A DNA stretch of 64,000 nt from JACDAL01 sp963849115. Lineage in GTDB: Bacteria; Actinomycetota; CADDZG01; WHSQ01. The DNA lies in the NCBI GenBank assembly GCA_963849115.1, contig CAWKGK010000004.1:1-64000 (forward strand). Reading direction: 5' to 3'. Positions 18,284 through 29,165 of this stretch are shown in pieces; within the stretch, counting starts at the first letter, position 1, and each line of letters starts with the position of its first letter. A program made the translations under genes and the position numbers. The notes beneath the pieces were generated by a model. That model was given only the letters and a program-made list of their open reading frames with translations. It had not been told where the DNA came from and made no database searches.

Positions 18284-18620
18284 ACAGCACCCTTGGCGCG
18301 CCACGCGACCGTCTTCTTAGCTCTTCAGCGCGGCTCCAGTGTGTATGAGGCAGGCGGCCCCCTAAAGACAGTTGCATCAGCCCTCGATGCTCGACATCAC
18401 ATGCTTGGCTCGGCATAAACGCTATGCTGACCTCGGAAAACGCAGGTCAGACATATCGGCGAGGGTAGATATCTGCAACCTGAAAGCCGGGTTCGCGCTG
18501 GCCTGCCTCGCCACCACACGGGGGAGTCGTGAAAGGGAGGACGGCATTGGAGAGGCCGCCTGTCGGCGCGCGCTGCTTATCTCAAGGCCTCAGACGACCG
18601 CCAGCTAGAAAGGGGACTCA
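18284..18620. other. 337-base gap with a 26-bp repeat copy and a small inverted repeat
   Basis: Bases 18381-18406 repeat, with one mismatch, the 3' end of the aldehyde dehydrogenase gene (19732-19757). CTGACCT and AGGTCAG at 18427-18450 form a perfect 7-bp inverted repeat with a 10-base spacer. No gene recognised. Confidence 0.45.
18381..18406. repeat. 26-bp direct repeat, copy 1
   Basis: 25 of 26 bases match 19732-19757, the 3' end of the aldehyde dehydrogenase gene. The two copies bracket a 1.3-kb segment holding a small gene and a GNAT gene. It could be a duplication footprint or an attachment-site relic; no integrase is present. Confidence 0.6.
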
Positions 18621-18815
18621 ATGACCCGCGAGGAAGCAGTCAACATAAAGGACGACCTCGAGGCGAGGGGATACGAGCCCTATATCGTCACCTTCGACGA
18701 CGGGACGTGCGGTGTGTGGATTCGAACGGAGTCTGGGCCATCAGTCGGCATCGCGGATGTCAGTCTCCTAGAGGCCGGGGTCGAGCTGGTCGAGCAGCTT
18801 ACGGGTTCCCTCTAA
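18621..18815 (+). CDS. Small hypothetical protein
   Basis: 64 residues with AAAGGGG a few bases upstream of the ATG. The sequence (MTREEAVNIKDDLEARGYEP, then YIVTFDDGTCGVWIRTESG) is well-formed and acidic, and looks like a small alpha/beta domain. No family recognised. It lies within the segment bounded by the 26-bp repeat. Confidence 0.55.
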   Translation: MTREEAVNIKDDLEARGYEPYIVTFDDGTCGVWIRTESGPSVGIADVSLLEAGVELVEQLTGSL

Positions 18816-18924
18816 ATTCGCCGCTCGCGGGCATAGTGCATCCCACACAAGCCGTGGGTGACGTACAACCCCAGATCTGCGCTCGATTTTCGAAGCTAAG
18901 GTTCCTGGCCCACAACGAGTAGCT

Positions 18925-19476
18925 TCAGAGTCGGTCGACGGGGCGGACCATCTCGATCGCGTCGAGCGTCACTCCATCAGGCATTGTTACGACGAATCGC
19001 TCGATCTCCCGAAAGCCGAACGCCCGATAGAAAGCAACACCCGGCAACGTCGCACCGAGGTCGAGATGCTGGAAACCCTCTCCTCGGGCCGCGTCGTGTC
19101 CAGCCTGCAGAATTGCCCGCCCTAGACCGCGACGCGTCCAGTCTGGCTGAACGAACATCGCCCGGATATGAGCCGCCTCGGTATCTGGGTCGAGCAGCCG
19201 ATCTTCGTCCCCCGCGTCCTCGGACCCGGTGTAGAGACGACCTCTGCGGCTCCAACCCCCACACGCAACGATCTCGCCGTCGGCATCATGAACGAAGTAA
19301 GTGCCGTCGGCGATCAGCATGGGATCGACATGTGCGACGTAAAGCGCAGCGCTCTCGGTCTGTCGCTCGTCGTAAAACAAAGGGAACAGCTCGAGCACCG
19401 ATGCCCGCATCACCGCAGTGATCGCGTCGACATCTCCATCGGTTGCCACACGAAGGTCGGGCTGCGGTGGTCTCAC
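18925..19476 (-). CDS. GNAT family N-acetyltransferase
   Basis: 183 residues. The acetyl-CoA pyrophosphate-binding loop is FVQPDWTRRGLGRAIL (motif A, RRGLGR), followed by GVAFYRAFGFREIERFV (motif B). HAADGE-like strand pairs precede it (DGTYFVHDADGEIVACGG). Substrate unknown. It is transcribed leftward, alone, between two rightward/leftward units. Confidence 0.85.
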   Translation of the reverse strand: MRPPQPDLRVATDGDVDAITAVMRASVLELFPLFYDERQTESAALYVAHVDPMLIADGTYFVHDADGEIVACGGWSRRGRLYTGSEDAGDEDRLLDPDTEAAHIRAMFVQPDWTRRGLGRAILQAGHDAARGEGFQHLDLGATLPGVAFYRAFGFREIERFVVTMPDGVTLDAIEMVRPVDRL

Positions 19477-19684
19477 GCAAGCATGCTCGCAATGTCGCCT
19501 TTAGGCACTGGCCTCACGCCAATTATGCACACCTTTGGGAACTGCTCCGCTACGATCACGCTGCCTCATAGCTACACACCTGCGTGGGGCCTGAGGCGGC
19601 GCACGAAGCTCTGGCGAGCCTGCCTATGTCCCCGAACCCTCCCTCCACGGGGCTGAGCTTTTGCATTGGAGCGCTGTGCAAGAA

Positions 19685-19719
19685 CCCTCCTGAGCAAAAG
19701 TGCAGGCGGGTCAGGAGGG
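19685..19719 (-). terminator. Hairpin downstream of aldehyde dehydrogenase gene
   Basis: CCCTCCTGA and TCAGGAGGG form a perfect 9-bp stem around a 17-base loop, ten bases past the leftward stop at 19728. There is no T-tract on that strand, so it may be a stabilising or processing hairpin rather than an intrinsic terminator. Confidence 0.4.
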
Positions 19720-19727
19720 AGGTTTGC

Positions 19728-21161
19728 TCAACCCTCGATGCTCGACATCACGTGCTTGATGCGCGTGTAATCCTCCAAGCCGTACATCGAAAGGTCCTTG
19801 CCGTGGCCGGAATGCTTGAAACCACCGTGGGGCATCTCAGCCACGAGGGGGATGTGGCAGTTGATCCACACGCAGCCAAAGTCCAGGCTCTTCGCCATCC
19901 GCATAGCGCGGCCGTGATCGCGCGTCCACACGCTGGAGGCGAGGCCGTAGTCGACGCCGTTGGCCCACGCCAGCGCCTTCTCCTCGTCGTCGAAGCGCTG
20001 CACGGTGATCACAGGTCCGAAGACCTCGTTCTGAATCATTTCGTCCTCTTGGTGGAGTCCCGAGACAACCGTCGCCTCGTAGAAGTAGCCGCCGCCGTTC
20101 TTGATCCGATGACCGCCGGTGACGACCTCGGCGTTGGAAGGCGCTCGCTCCATGAAGCCTTCGACCCGCTCGAGTTGGTTTGCGTTGTTGAGGGGGCCGT
20201 AGAAGGTGTCAGGATCGGCGGGGTCACCCGTCTTCATGCCCTTGGCCTGAGTAGTGAGCGAGGACATGAAGTCGTCGTAGACCTTGGGGCCAGCAAGTAC
20301 GCGCGTCGCAGCGGTGCAGTCCTGGCCGGCGTTGAAGTAACCGGCTATGGCGATGGCTTCGGCTGCGGCGTCGAGATCGGCGTCGTCGAAAACAATCACC
20401 GGAGCCTTTCCCCCCAGCTCGAGATGCACCCTCTTCAGGTCCGTAGCGGCTGCCTTGGCGACCTCCATGCCGGCTCGGACGCTCCCGGTGATCGAGGCCA
20501 TGTCGGGGATGTCGTGAGACACCAGCGCTGCCCCCGTTGAGCGGTCGCCGCAGATGACGTTGAAGACGCCGGCAGGCAGGAACTCGGACATGATCTCGGC
20601 CATCTTCAGAGTCGAGACCGGAGTCGTGTCGGACGGCTTGAGCACTACGGTGTTTCCCGCCGCGATTGCCGGAGCCCACTTCCACACCGCCATCATCATC
20701 GGGTAGTTCCAGGGCGTGACCTGGGCGCACACGCCCACGGGCTCCCGTCGGATCATCGAGGTGAAGCCGGCCATGTATTCGCCCGAGGACTTGCCTTCGA
20801 GACAGCGGGCTGCGCCGGCAAAGAATCGAATCTGGTCCACCATCGGCGGGATCTCTTCATCGATCGTTAGCCCGATGGGCTTACCGGTGTTTTCGGACTC
20901 GAGTCTGACGAGTTCCTCAGCCCCGTTCTCGATCGCGTCTGCAATGCGGATGAGCGCGAGGCTGCGCTCGGACGGGGTCGCTTGCCCCCACTTCTCGAAG
21001 GCTCGCCGGGCGGCCTGGCAAGCGGCGTCGATGTCGGGGTTCGTGGACACGGGGGCAGTCGCAAATTCCTGCCCGGTGGCGGGGTTGATCAGCGGAGCGG
21101 CCTGTCCTTCGGCTGCGTCCCGATAGTCCCCATCGATAAAGTTCTTGAGCTCAACAGTCAT
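19728..21161 (-). CDS. NAD-dependent aldehyde dehydrogenase (gamma-aminobutyraldehyde/betaine-aldehyde type)
   Basis: 477 residues from the second in-frame ATG (21161; 21170 is alternative). Catalytic elements are present: Glu in LELGGKAPVIVF, Cys in FNAGQDCTAATRV, and the NAD site PWNYPMMMAVWK. FNAGQDC and the overall pattern resemble gamma-aminobutyraldehyde dehydrogenases (PatD/Prr) acting in polyamine breakdown, but betaine-aldehyde or other substrates are possible. It is monocistronic. Confidence 0.88.
   Translation of the reverse strand: MTVELKNFIDGDYRDAAEGQAAPLINPATGQEFATAPVSTNPDIDAACQAARRAFEKWGQATPSERSLALIRIADAIENGAEELVRLESENTGKPIGLTIDEEIPPMVDQIRFFAGAARCLEGKSSGEYMAGFTSMIRREPVGVCAQVTPWNYPMMMAVWKWAPAIAAGNTVVLKPSDTTPVSTLKMAEIMSEFLPAGVFNVICGDRSTGAALVSHDIPDMASITGSVRAGMEVAKAAATDLKRVHLELGGKAPVIVFDDADLDAAAEAIAIAGYFNAGQDCTAATRVLAGPKVYDDFMSSLTTQAKGMKTGDPADPDTFYGPLNNANQLERVEGFMERAPSNAEVVTGGHRIKNGGGYFYEATVVSGLHQEDEMIQNEVFGPVITVQRFDDEEKALAWANGVDYGLASSVWTRDHGRAMRMAKSLDFGCVWINCHIPLVAEMPHGGFKHSGHGKDLSMYGLEDYTRIKHVMSSIEG
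19732..19757. repeat. 26-bp direct repeat, copy 2 (within 3' end of aldehyde dehydrogenase gene)
   Basis: Second copy of the repeat at 18381-18406; here it is coding sequence for the last residues of the dehydrogenase. Confidence 0.6.
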
Positions 21162-21317
21162 CGCAATCACTCCCTTGTGAACGGCCCATAGCGAATGGCG
21201 AGCCTATAACGACGGCGGCGGGCGTTCTCAGGAGATTCGCCCACCTCTGGGGTAACTGGATCTCCCCAGAGTGAAGAGCGAGATTCGATTGAGCTGTAGT
21301 GGTGGCAAGCTCGGCGG

Positions 21318-22340
21318 GTGAGAACGCGCTACATCGCCGCCGTGGCGGCCGTCATCCTGGTTGGAGTGGGCGCCGCCGTGGCCGCTCCCAGCTCCGTTAA
21401 CCCGCCCGCGGACAGCCCGCCCCCCGAGCAACTCCTGGCCGCTGCGGCGGAGGCCGCCCTGGTTGGCCGCCCGCAAGCGGGCTGGGTCCGGGCGAAACTC
21501 GATCTCGGCCTTCCCGACCTGCCTCAGGCCGGCCTCGGAGCTCTTCCCACGAACACCTCGGCGAGGGTATGGAGGGAGGGTGTTTTCGTTCGAGTGAGCG
21601 AAGCGTTGCCGTTCGGCGAGCGCTCGTTCGTGAGCGGGCCTTCGGGCACCTGGACCTGGGACTCTGCCGGCTTCTCGTCCCACCGCCTCGGTCCCAATGC
21701 GGGGCCGTTGCAGCTGCTCACGGGCCTCGCCGACCCGAAAACCCTCGCGACACAGGTTCTCGGTATCGTCACTCCCTCGACCGCGGTCTCCTCCGGACGT
21801 CCGACAGTGGTTGCCGGGAGGGGAGCTCATGTCCTCGTGCTGCGGCCTCGCACCCCGGAGACACTGATCGGGCGGGTTGAGGTGAGTCTCGACGCGGCCC
21901 GCCATGTGCCTCTGGAGGTGGCGGTCTTCTCGCGAGGGGCCGAGTCGCCTGCTGCGTCCGTGGTCTTCGAGTCCGTGACCTTCGACGCCATTCCGGACGA
22001 GATCTTCGACTTTCGGCCCCCTGCAGACTCCCTCACGCGCTTCGGTACGGAGGGCGGGGAGGCGGCCCGAGCGGACGGCGAAGAGGCGGCCGGGGGACTG
22101 GGGGCCGCACCAGGACGAGGCAGCGGCTTGTTCGAGGGGTGGAAGTTGCTCGGAGGCGGCTGGAGCTCGGCCGCAGCGATGCAGCTCCGAGGTGAGGCGA
22201 GCCCGATTCCTCCGGAGCTCCTTCCTTACCAAGGCGATTTGATCTCCGCCGACATCGTCACTGTGGGCGGCACCCGGTGGCTCGTTGCTGGCCCGGTGCC
22301 GCTCGAACACCTACAGGTCCTTGCGAGAGAGCTGGAATGA
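21318..22340 (+). CDS. Secreted LolA/RseB-like outer-domain protein
   Basis: 340 residues from GTG 21318. An N-terminal Ala/Val-rich hydrophobic segment (residues 5-23) is a signal peptide or membrane anchor. The rest has the alternating beta pattern of the LolA/LppX/RseB half-barrel (VWREGVFVRVSEALP, DGSGTWTWDS-like SGPSGTWTWDS, TLIGRVEVSLDAARHVPLEV). It ends four bases into the ABC ATPase gene (ATGA), so it is cotranscribed with an exporter. It probably handles a lipid or hydrophobic substrate, or senses envelope state. Family assignment is by pattern. Confidence 0.6.
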   Translation: MRTRYIAAVAAVILVGVGAAVAAPSSVNPPADSPPPEQLLAAAAEAALVGRPQAGWVRAKLDLGLPDLPQAGLGALPTNTSARVWREGVFVRVSEALPFGERSFVSGPSGTWTWDSAGFSSHRLGPNAGPLQLLTGLADPKTLATQVLGIVTPSTAVSSGRPTVVAGRGAHVLVLRPRTPETLIGRVEVSLDAARHVPLEVAVFSRGAESPAASVVFESVTFDAIPDEIFDFRPPADSLTRFGTEGGEAARADGEEAAGGLGAAPGRGSGLFEGWKLLGGGWSSAAAMQLRGEASPIPPELLPYQGDLISADIVTVGGTRWLVAGPVPLEHLQVLARELE

Positions 22341-23257
22341 ACGCGCTGGCGACCCACGGGTTGTCCAAGACCTACGGAGACCAGACGGTCGTAGCCGAGC
22401 TCGACCTCGCGGTTCCCAAGGGCGCGCTATACGGGTTCCTAGGGCCCAACGGGGCCGGCAAGACGACCACGATCCGGATGCTGTTGGGGCTTGTGAAGCC
22501 GAGTGCGGGCCGGGCCGAGCTTCTCGGCGAAGAAGTCAGCGTGGGAGCCTCCGCCGCCGGGGTCCTCGACAAGGTCGGAGCCCTGATCGAGGAGCCCGGG
22601 CTGTGGCCCTACCTATCGGGTCGTTCCAACCTCGTGTGCATGGCGCGCTCGGGGGGCAGAGACGAGCGACTCGCCCACATCGACGAGGTGCTCGCGCTGG
22701 TCGGACTCAGCGACGCGGCGAGCAAGCGAGTCAAGGCTTACAGCCAAGGCATGCGTCAGCGCCTCGGCATCGCCTTGGCGCTTCTCGGCCGTCCCGAGGT
22801 GCTGGTCCTGGACGAGCCGACCAACGGGCTCGACCCTCCGGGGATGCGAGAGATCAGAGGACTGCTGCGGCGGCTCTCAGACGAAGGGGTGACCGTGTTC
22901 GTGTCCAGCCACCTGTTGTTCGAAGTAGAGGCTATGTGCGACAGGGTCGGAGTGCTGGCGGGCGGCCGCCTGATAGCCGAGGGCACGCCGACGGAGCTGC
23001 GAGCTCCGGGCGAGAGCCTGCGCATCGAGGTCGACGACGGTGCTGCCGCCTCCGTCGTGCTTTCCCGATTCCGAGGCTTGGAGGTGGAGTCGGCCAATCA
23101 GGGATCCCTCCGGGTGACCCTGGCCGACGGTATGGATCCGGCCGAGATAAACCGGATGCTGGTCTCGGCGGGGGTGGCTGTGCGAGCCCTGGTACCCGAG
23201 CGGCGAAGCCTCGAGGAGGTTTTCATAGCTCTGGTCGAGGGCTCGGACCAGCGATAG
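22337..23257 (+). CDS. ABC transporter ATP-binding protein (ABC-2 exporter type)
   Basis: 306 residues. Walker A GPNGAGKTTT, Q-loop in DKVGALIEEPGLW, signature YSQGMRQRLGIA, Walker B EVLVLDEPTNGLDPPG and H-loop VFVSSHLL are all present. The signature deviates from LSGGQ, as in many DrrA/BcrA-like ATPases. The C-terminal ~80 residues form the extra domain common in this group. Coupled to the permease that follows with a 1-base overlap. Confidence 0.93.
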   Translation: MNALATHGLSKTYGDQTVVAELDLAVPKGALYGFLGPNGAGKTTTIRMLLGLVKPSAGRAELLGEEVSVGASAAGVLDKVGALIEEPGLWPYLSGRSNLVCMARSGGRDERLAHIDEVLALVGLSDAASKRVKAYSQGMRQRLGIALALLGRPEVLVLDEPTNGLDPPGMREIRGLLRRLSDEGVTVFVSSHLLFEVEAMCDRVGVLAGGRLIAEGTPTELRAPGESLRIEVDDGAAASVVLSRFRGLEVESANQGSLRVTLADGMDPAEINRMLVSAGVAVRALVPERRSLEEVFIALVEGSDQR

Positions 23258-24063
23258 TGTTCTACGTCGAGCTGTTCAGGGCCGCGCGACGGTGGCGGAC
23301 ATGGCTATTGGGGGCGGCCCTCGGCGGGATTCCGATCATCCTCGTCATCAGCCTGCTGCTGAGCCCTGACTCAGGCTCCTCGGGCGAGGACGGCCCTCCC
23401 TTCTATGAGCTCATCGTGCGCAACGGCTTCTTCACACCTTTGGCGGCGCTGGGTGCTCTGCAAGTGTTCCTGCTGCCGCTTGCCGCCGCGCTCTTGTCGG
23501 GGGATGCAATCGCAGGGGAGGCGGCAACCGGCACCCTGCGCTATCTCCTGGTGCGCCCGGTCGGTCGCCTTCGCCTGATTCTGGCCAAATATGCCGCTGC
23601 GGTCGTACTCATCGTTCTGCTGGTCGGCTGGGTCACGTTCGTGGGGCTCGTGGCGGGAGGGGCCGCCTACGGCTGGGGGCCGATGCCGACGCTGTCGGGC
23701 TCCACGCTGCCTCCCGGCGGTGCTCTGCTGCGAATCGGCGCGGCCGCCTGCTACATCGCCACCGGGATGGGCGCGTTGGCGGCGGTGGGAGTGTTTGCAT
23801 CGACGCTGTCCGACTCGGCCCCCGGGGCCTCGGTCGCCACCGTCGCTCTCGCAATTGTGAGCCAGATCCTCGAGTCCCTCAGCGCCCTCGCCCCCATTCA
23901 CACGTTTCTGATCAGCGAGCGTTGGCTTGCTTTCGTGGACCTCTTTCGCGATCCGATCGTGTGGGGAGAGATGGCCGAGGGCCTGGTCGCCCACGCCCTC
24001 TACGCGGCGGTGTTCGTGGCGCTCGCAGCAGTGATCCTGGCGCACAAAGACGTCATGTCGTGA
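23257..24063 (+). CDS. ABC-2 type transporter permease
   Basis: 268 residues from GTG 23257, which shares its G with the ATPase stop codon. Six hydrophobic segments. ALLSGDAIAGEAATGTLRYL followed by LVRPVGRLRLILAKY is the conserved ABC-2 permease region. With the ATPase and the LolA-like protein it forms an export system; the substrate is unknown. Confidence 0.88.
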   Translation: MFYVELFRAARRWRTWLLGAALGGIPIILVISLLLSPDSGSSGEDGPPFYELIVRNGFFTPLAALGALQVFLLPLAAALLSGDAIAGEAATGTLRYLLVRPVGRLRLILAKYAAAVVLIVLLVGWVTFVGLVAGGAAYGWGPMPTLSGSTLPPGGALLRIGAAACYIATGMGALAAVGVFASTLSDSAPGASVATVALAIVSQILESLSALAPIHTFLISERWLAFVDLFRDPIVWGEMAEGLVAHALYAAVFVALAAVILAHKDVMS

Positions 24064-24116
24064 GTTGCAGGGCCGAGTCGTCATGGATTGTGCTCTGCAA
24101 CCGACGATGACTCGGC
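24064..24116 (+). other. Interleaved inverted repeats, possible H-type pseudoknot
   Basis: GTTGCAG (24064-24070) pairs with CTGCAAC (24095-24101). GCCGAGTC (24072-24079) pairs with GACTCGGC (24109-24116). The pairings interleave, so in RNA they would make an H-type pseudoknot or two exclusive hairpins. It follows the permease stop codon directly. It could be a 3' end structure or a leader for what follows. The whole gap is 24064-24380. Confidence 0.4.
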
Positions 24117-24130
24117 GCTCTAGATAGGTT

Positions 24131-24310
24131 GTGACACAATTGGGACAGATGACTGGGGAAAATCGCCGAGATCAAGACGAGGAATCGGACGCTCCTGAGC
24201 GCTCCGAGCCGGACCAGGCCCCCGTCGACGGGCCTTCTCCCGGTGGAGGAGGCAAGGAGGACGAGGGCGAGCTCGGCTCCACCAGCCAGGACAAGCCCGG
24301 CAGCCACTGA
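24131..24310 (+). CDS. Small acidic hypothetical protein
   Basis: 59 residues from GTG 24131 (53 from ATG 24149). Very acidic and Gly/Pro/Ser rich (GENRRDQDEESDAPERSEPD), likely disordered. There is no clear ribosome binding site. Composition alone does not prove it is expressed. It lies 70 bases before the second formate dehydrogenase operon. Confidence 0.3.
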   Translation: MTQLGQMTGENRRDQDEESDAPERSEPDQAPVDGPSPGGGGKEDEGELGSTSQDKPGSH

Positions 24311-24380
24311 GCCGTCGATCTTCTCCACCCCAGCAGCGCCCAGCGCTCCTCTCGTGGAAAAGGTCGCTAGAATCTGAGAC

Positions 24381-26322
24381 ATGAAGAAGCCACGCCATAC
24401 CCGGCTCACCCAGCCGCTCGTGCGCGATGCCGGCGAGCTACACCCAGCAACATGGGACGAGGCGCTCGAGCGCGCCGCTGCGGGGTTCCGATCTGTTACG
24501 GATGAGCACGGCGGCGGCTCATTCGGGTTATTCAGCTGCTCGAAAGCCACCAACGAGATGAACTTCGTGGCGCAGAAGTTTGCGCGCTCGGTCATCGGTA
24601 GCAACAACATAGATAGCTGCAATCGCACCTGACACGCTCCCAGCGTCGTCGGTCTGGCGGCAGTGTTCGGAGCCGGGGGAGGCACTAGCTCCTATCAGGA
24701 GATCCAGGACACCGACCTCATCATCCTGTGGGGCTCGAACGCCCGCGAGACGCACCCCATCTTCTTCCACCATGTCCTCAAGGCTGTGCACAACGGAGCG
24801 CGCCTGTATGCGATCGACCCCCGGCGTACGAGTACTTCGCAATGGGCGGACGGATGGCTCGGGGTGGATGTCGGCTCTGACATCGCTCTCGCCAACGGCA
24901 TCGCTCGCGAGATAATCGCCGCGGGGCTCGAGAACCGCGCTTTTATCGACCATGCCACCGAGAACTTCGACGACTATGCGCGCGTGGTCGAGCCCTACAC
25001 GCTCGAGATGACCGCGCGCTGCACCGGAGTCCCCGCCTCCGCCATCCGAGAGTTAGCTCACGCCTACCGCGCGCGGATCGTGCCCAGATCTGCTGGACCC
25101 TGGGCATCACCGAACACCACAACGCCGCCGACAACGTGTTCGCGCTCATCAACCTGGCGTTGTTGTGCGGTCACGTTGGCCGTTACGGTTCCGGCGTCAA
25201 CCCGTTGAGGGGGCAGAACAACGTGCAGGGCGGCGGAGACATGGGAGCGATCCCGAACAAGTTTCCGGGCTTCAAAGACATCGAGGACGACGCCGAGCGC
25301 GCTCGCTTCGAGTCTGCATGGGGCTGCACGATCCCGCCCCACAGAGGCTGGCATCTGTCTCAGATGTTCGAAGCAATGGAGCGCGGCGACCTACGCACGC
25401 TGTACGTGATTGGAGAGAACCCTGCCGACTCCGAGGCCGACGCGCCTCACGCACGCAAGCTCCTCCAGGGGCTCGACCATCTCGTTGTGCAGGACATCTT
25501 TCTCACGAACACTGCACGCATGGCCGACGTCGTTTTTCCCGCTGCCGCAGACTGGTGCGAGTACGAGGGCACCGTTACCAACAGCGAGCGCCGGGTGCAG
25601 CGAGTGCGCAAGGCGCTCGATCCTCCCGGCGAAGCGCGGCCCGACCTCGAGATCATTTGGGAGCTGGCCCGAAGGCTCGGCCATGACTGGGGGAAACCGG
25701 GGGCCGAGAAGGCATGGGACGAGCTGCGCTCGCTGTCGGCCATGCACACCGGAATGAGCTACGAGCGTCTCGACGCGCTCGGCGGCATCCAATGGCCCTG
25801 TCCCGACGAGGATCATCCCGGCAGCCCGTTCCTGCACGGACGCCTCTGGGAGGAGCCGCGCGGCGGCCCTCCGGCGCCGTTCACGCCGGTCGAGTTCGTG
25901 GCGCCGCTCGATGAGCTGAATGCCGAGTTCCCGATCCGTCTGACCACGGGCAGACGCCTCGACTCCTACAACACCGGCGTGCAGACCGGTGGCTACAGCT
26001 CACCCATGCGCAAGAAGGAAGCACTGTTCCTTTCGCCCGAAGACTTGGAGCGCCTGGGACTCAAGGAGGGCGAGCGTGTACAGGTGAGCTCGCGCCGAGG
26101 CTCCCTGGAAGCTCCGGTGGCGGCAGAGGCATCGCTGCGCCCGGGCCTCGCCTTCATGACGCTGCACGGCTCCGGTGAGGTGGACGTGAACGTTCTGACC
26201 TCCGATGTATGGGACAAGAAGTCGGGCACCGCCGACTTCAAGGCGACCGCTATCGGGGTCGAGCGCATCCCCTCGGAAGCCGGTGCCCGTCATGAGGTTG
26301 CCGCCGCGGGCACGACCCACTA

Positions 26323-26323
<1 letters not shown>
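24381..26323 (+). CDS. fdhF: NAD-type formate dehydrogenase catalytic subunit, selenocysteine-containing, lacking its N-terminal iron-sulfur domain
   Basis: About 647 residues after two corrections. First, the UGA at 24630-24632 reads as selenocysteine (residue 84) in SCNRT-Sec-HAPSVVGLAAVFG, the formate dehydrogenase active site. Second, one base is missing near 25067-25077: HAYRARIV... should be HAYARADRAQICWTLGITEH, restored by one added base in the CGCGCGCG run. The chain starts at RLTQPLVRDAGELHPATWDE, which in known enzymes follows the N-terminal [4Fe-4S] domain. That domain is encoded at the 3' end of the operon (28158-29105). Sec at 84 rather than ~140 fits a loss of ~56 residues. Molybdopterin motifs (RGQNNVQGGGDMG, TGRRLDSYNTGVQTGG) are intact. 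Confidence 0.9.
24645..24661 (+). promoter_or_regulatory. SECIS-like hairpin after UGA of fdhF
   Basis: GTCGTC (24645-24650) pairs with GGCGGC (24656-24661) through six base pairs including two G-U. The loop GGTCT is identical to the SelB-recognised loop of E. coli fdhF as I remember it. The loop starts 19 bases after the UGA, the same spacing as in fdnG. Confidence 0.75.
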
Positions 26324-28157
<1,834 letters not shown>

Positions 28158-28161
<4 letters not shown>

Positions 28162-29105
28162 CCCGCGCCGCCCGCTTCAAGCTCGGAGTGATCAAGCGCA
28201 CGGTCGAGCTCACCATCGACGGCGCAGCCGTCGAGGTCCCGGAAGGCGCGACGATCCTCGATGCGTGCAACAAGCTCGGTGTCGTCACCCCGACGCTCTG
28301 CTATCTCTCCACTCTCACGCCGGTCAACGCCTGCCGCGTGTGTGTGGTCGAAGTGGAGAAGGCGCGTGTGCTGGCGCCGGCGTGCTCGCGCAGGGTCGAG
28401 CCGGGCATGGTCGTGCATACCGACTCGGAGCGTGTGCGCCACAGCCGCAGAATGGTGTTCGAGCTGTTGTCCTCCTCGGTCGACATGTCCTTGGTGTCCC
28501 GCGAGGTGAGGGGATGGATCGAAAGTTACGGGACCGACGCGGCCCGCTACGGACCACCGGCAGCTCCCGCGAAAGCGGGGGAGCGCGACGCTCGTACCGC
28601 CGGACATCATCACGCCCCCGACGGCAGCGTCGCAGAGACTGTCGCGCAGCCGGTGAAGATCGACAACGACCTCTACGTGCGCGACTATTCGCGCTGCATC
28701 CTCTGCTACAAGTGCGTCGAGGCCTGCGGTGAGGACGCTCAGAACACGTTCGCGATCACCGTCGCGGGACGCGGTTTCGACGCCCGCATCGCCACCGAAT
28801 TCGATGCACCGTTGACCGACTCGGCGTGCGTCTATTGCGGAAACTGCATCGGCGTCTGCCCGACGGGCGCCCTGATGCCCAAGAGCGAGTACGACCTCAG
28901 GCAGCAGGGTCGCTGGGACGAGGCGCGTCAGACGGTGACGCAGACGGTGTGCTCGTTCTGCGGCGTCGGCTGCAACCTGGATCTAACGGTGCAGGACAAT
29001 GCCATCGTGCGAGTCGATTCACCAATCGAGCACAACGTCACGCACGGTCACTTGTGCATCAAGGGCCGCTTTGGCTTCCAGCACGTGCAAAACCTGCCCG
29101 ACTGA
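28158..29105 (+). CDS. Formate dehydrogenase iron-sulfur subunit: NuoG-like N-terminus plus detached [4Fe-4S] domain of the catalytic chain
   Basis: 315 residues from GTG 28158 (GTGA overlap). In order: a [2Fe-2S] ferredoxin domain (TLCYLSTLTPVNACRVCVVE); a linker where the usual HxxxCxxCxxxxxC cluster of NuoG is absent (SSSVDMSLVSREVRGW); two [4Fe-4S] ferredoxin motifs (CILCYKCVEACGE, CVYCGNCIGVCP); and finally CSFCGVGCNLDLTV with LCIKGRFGFQHV. The last piece is the [4Fe-4S] domain that normally opens the formate dehydrogenase catalytic chain. It stops at HVQNLPD, exactly where fdhF begins, so the split falls in one linker. Confidence 0.9.
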
Positions 29106-29165
29106 CCCATCTAATCAACTTTGCACCTCTACCCACACGGCATGTGGGCACAGCGACAAAGTCCG

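Noticed and set aside
21228..22310. Long leftward reading frame opposite the LolA-like gene
   Set aside because: Arg/Gly-rich composition typical of antisense high-GC frames; the rightward frame has a signal peptide and operon overlap.
29103..29111. A further possible UGA readthrough at the end of the formate dehydrogenase iron-sulfur subunit
   Set aside because: A UAA follows two codons later, there is no hairpin at SECIS spacing, and the domain is complete.
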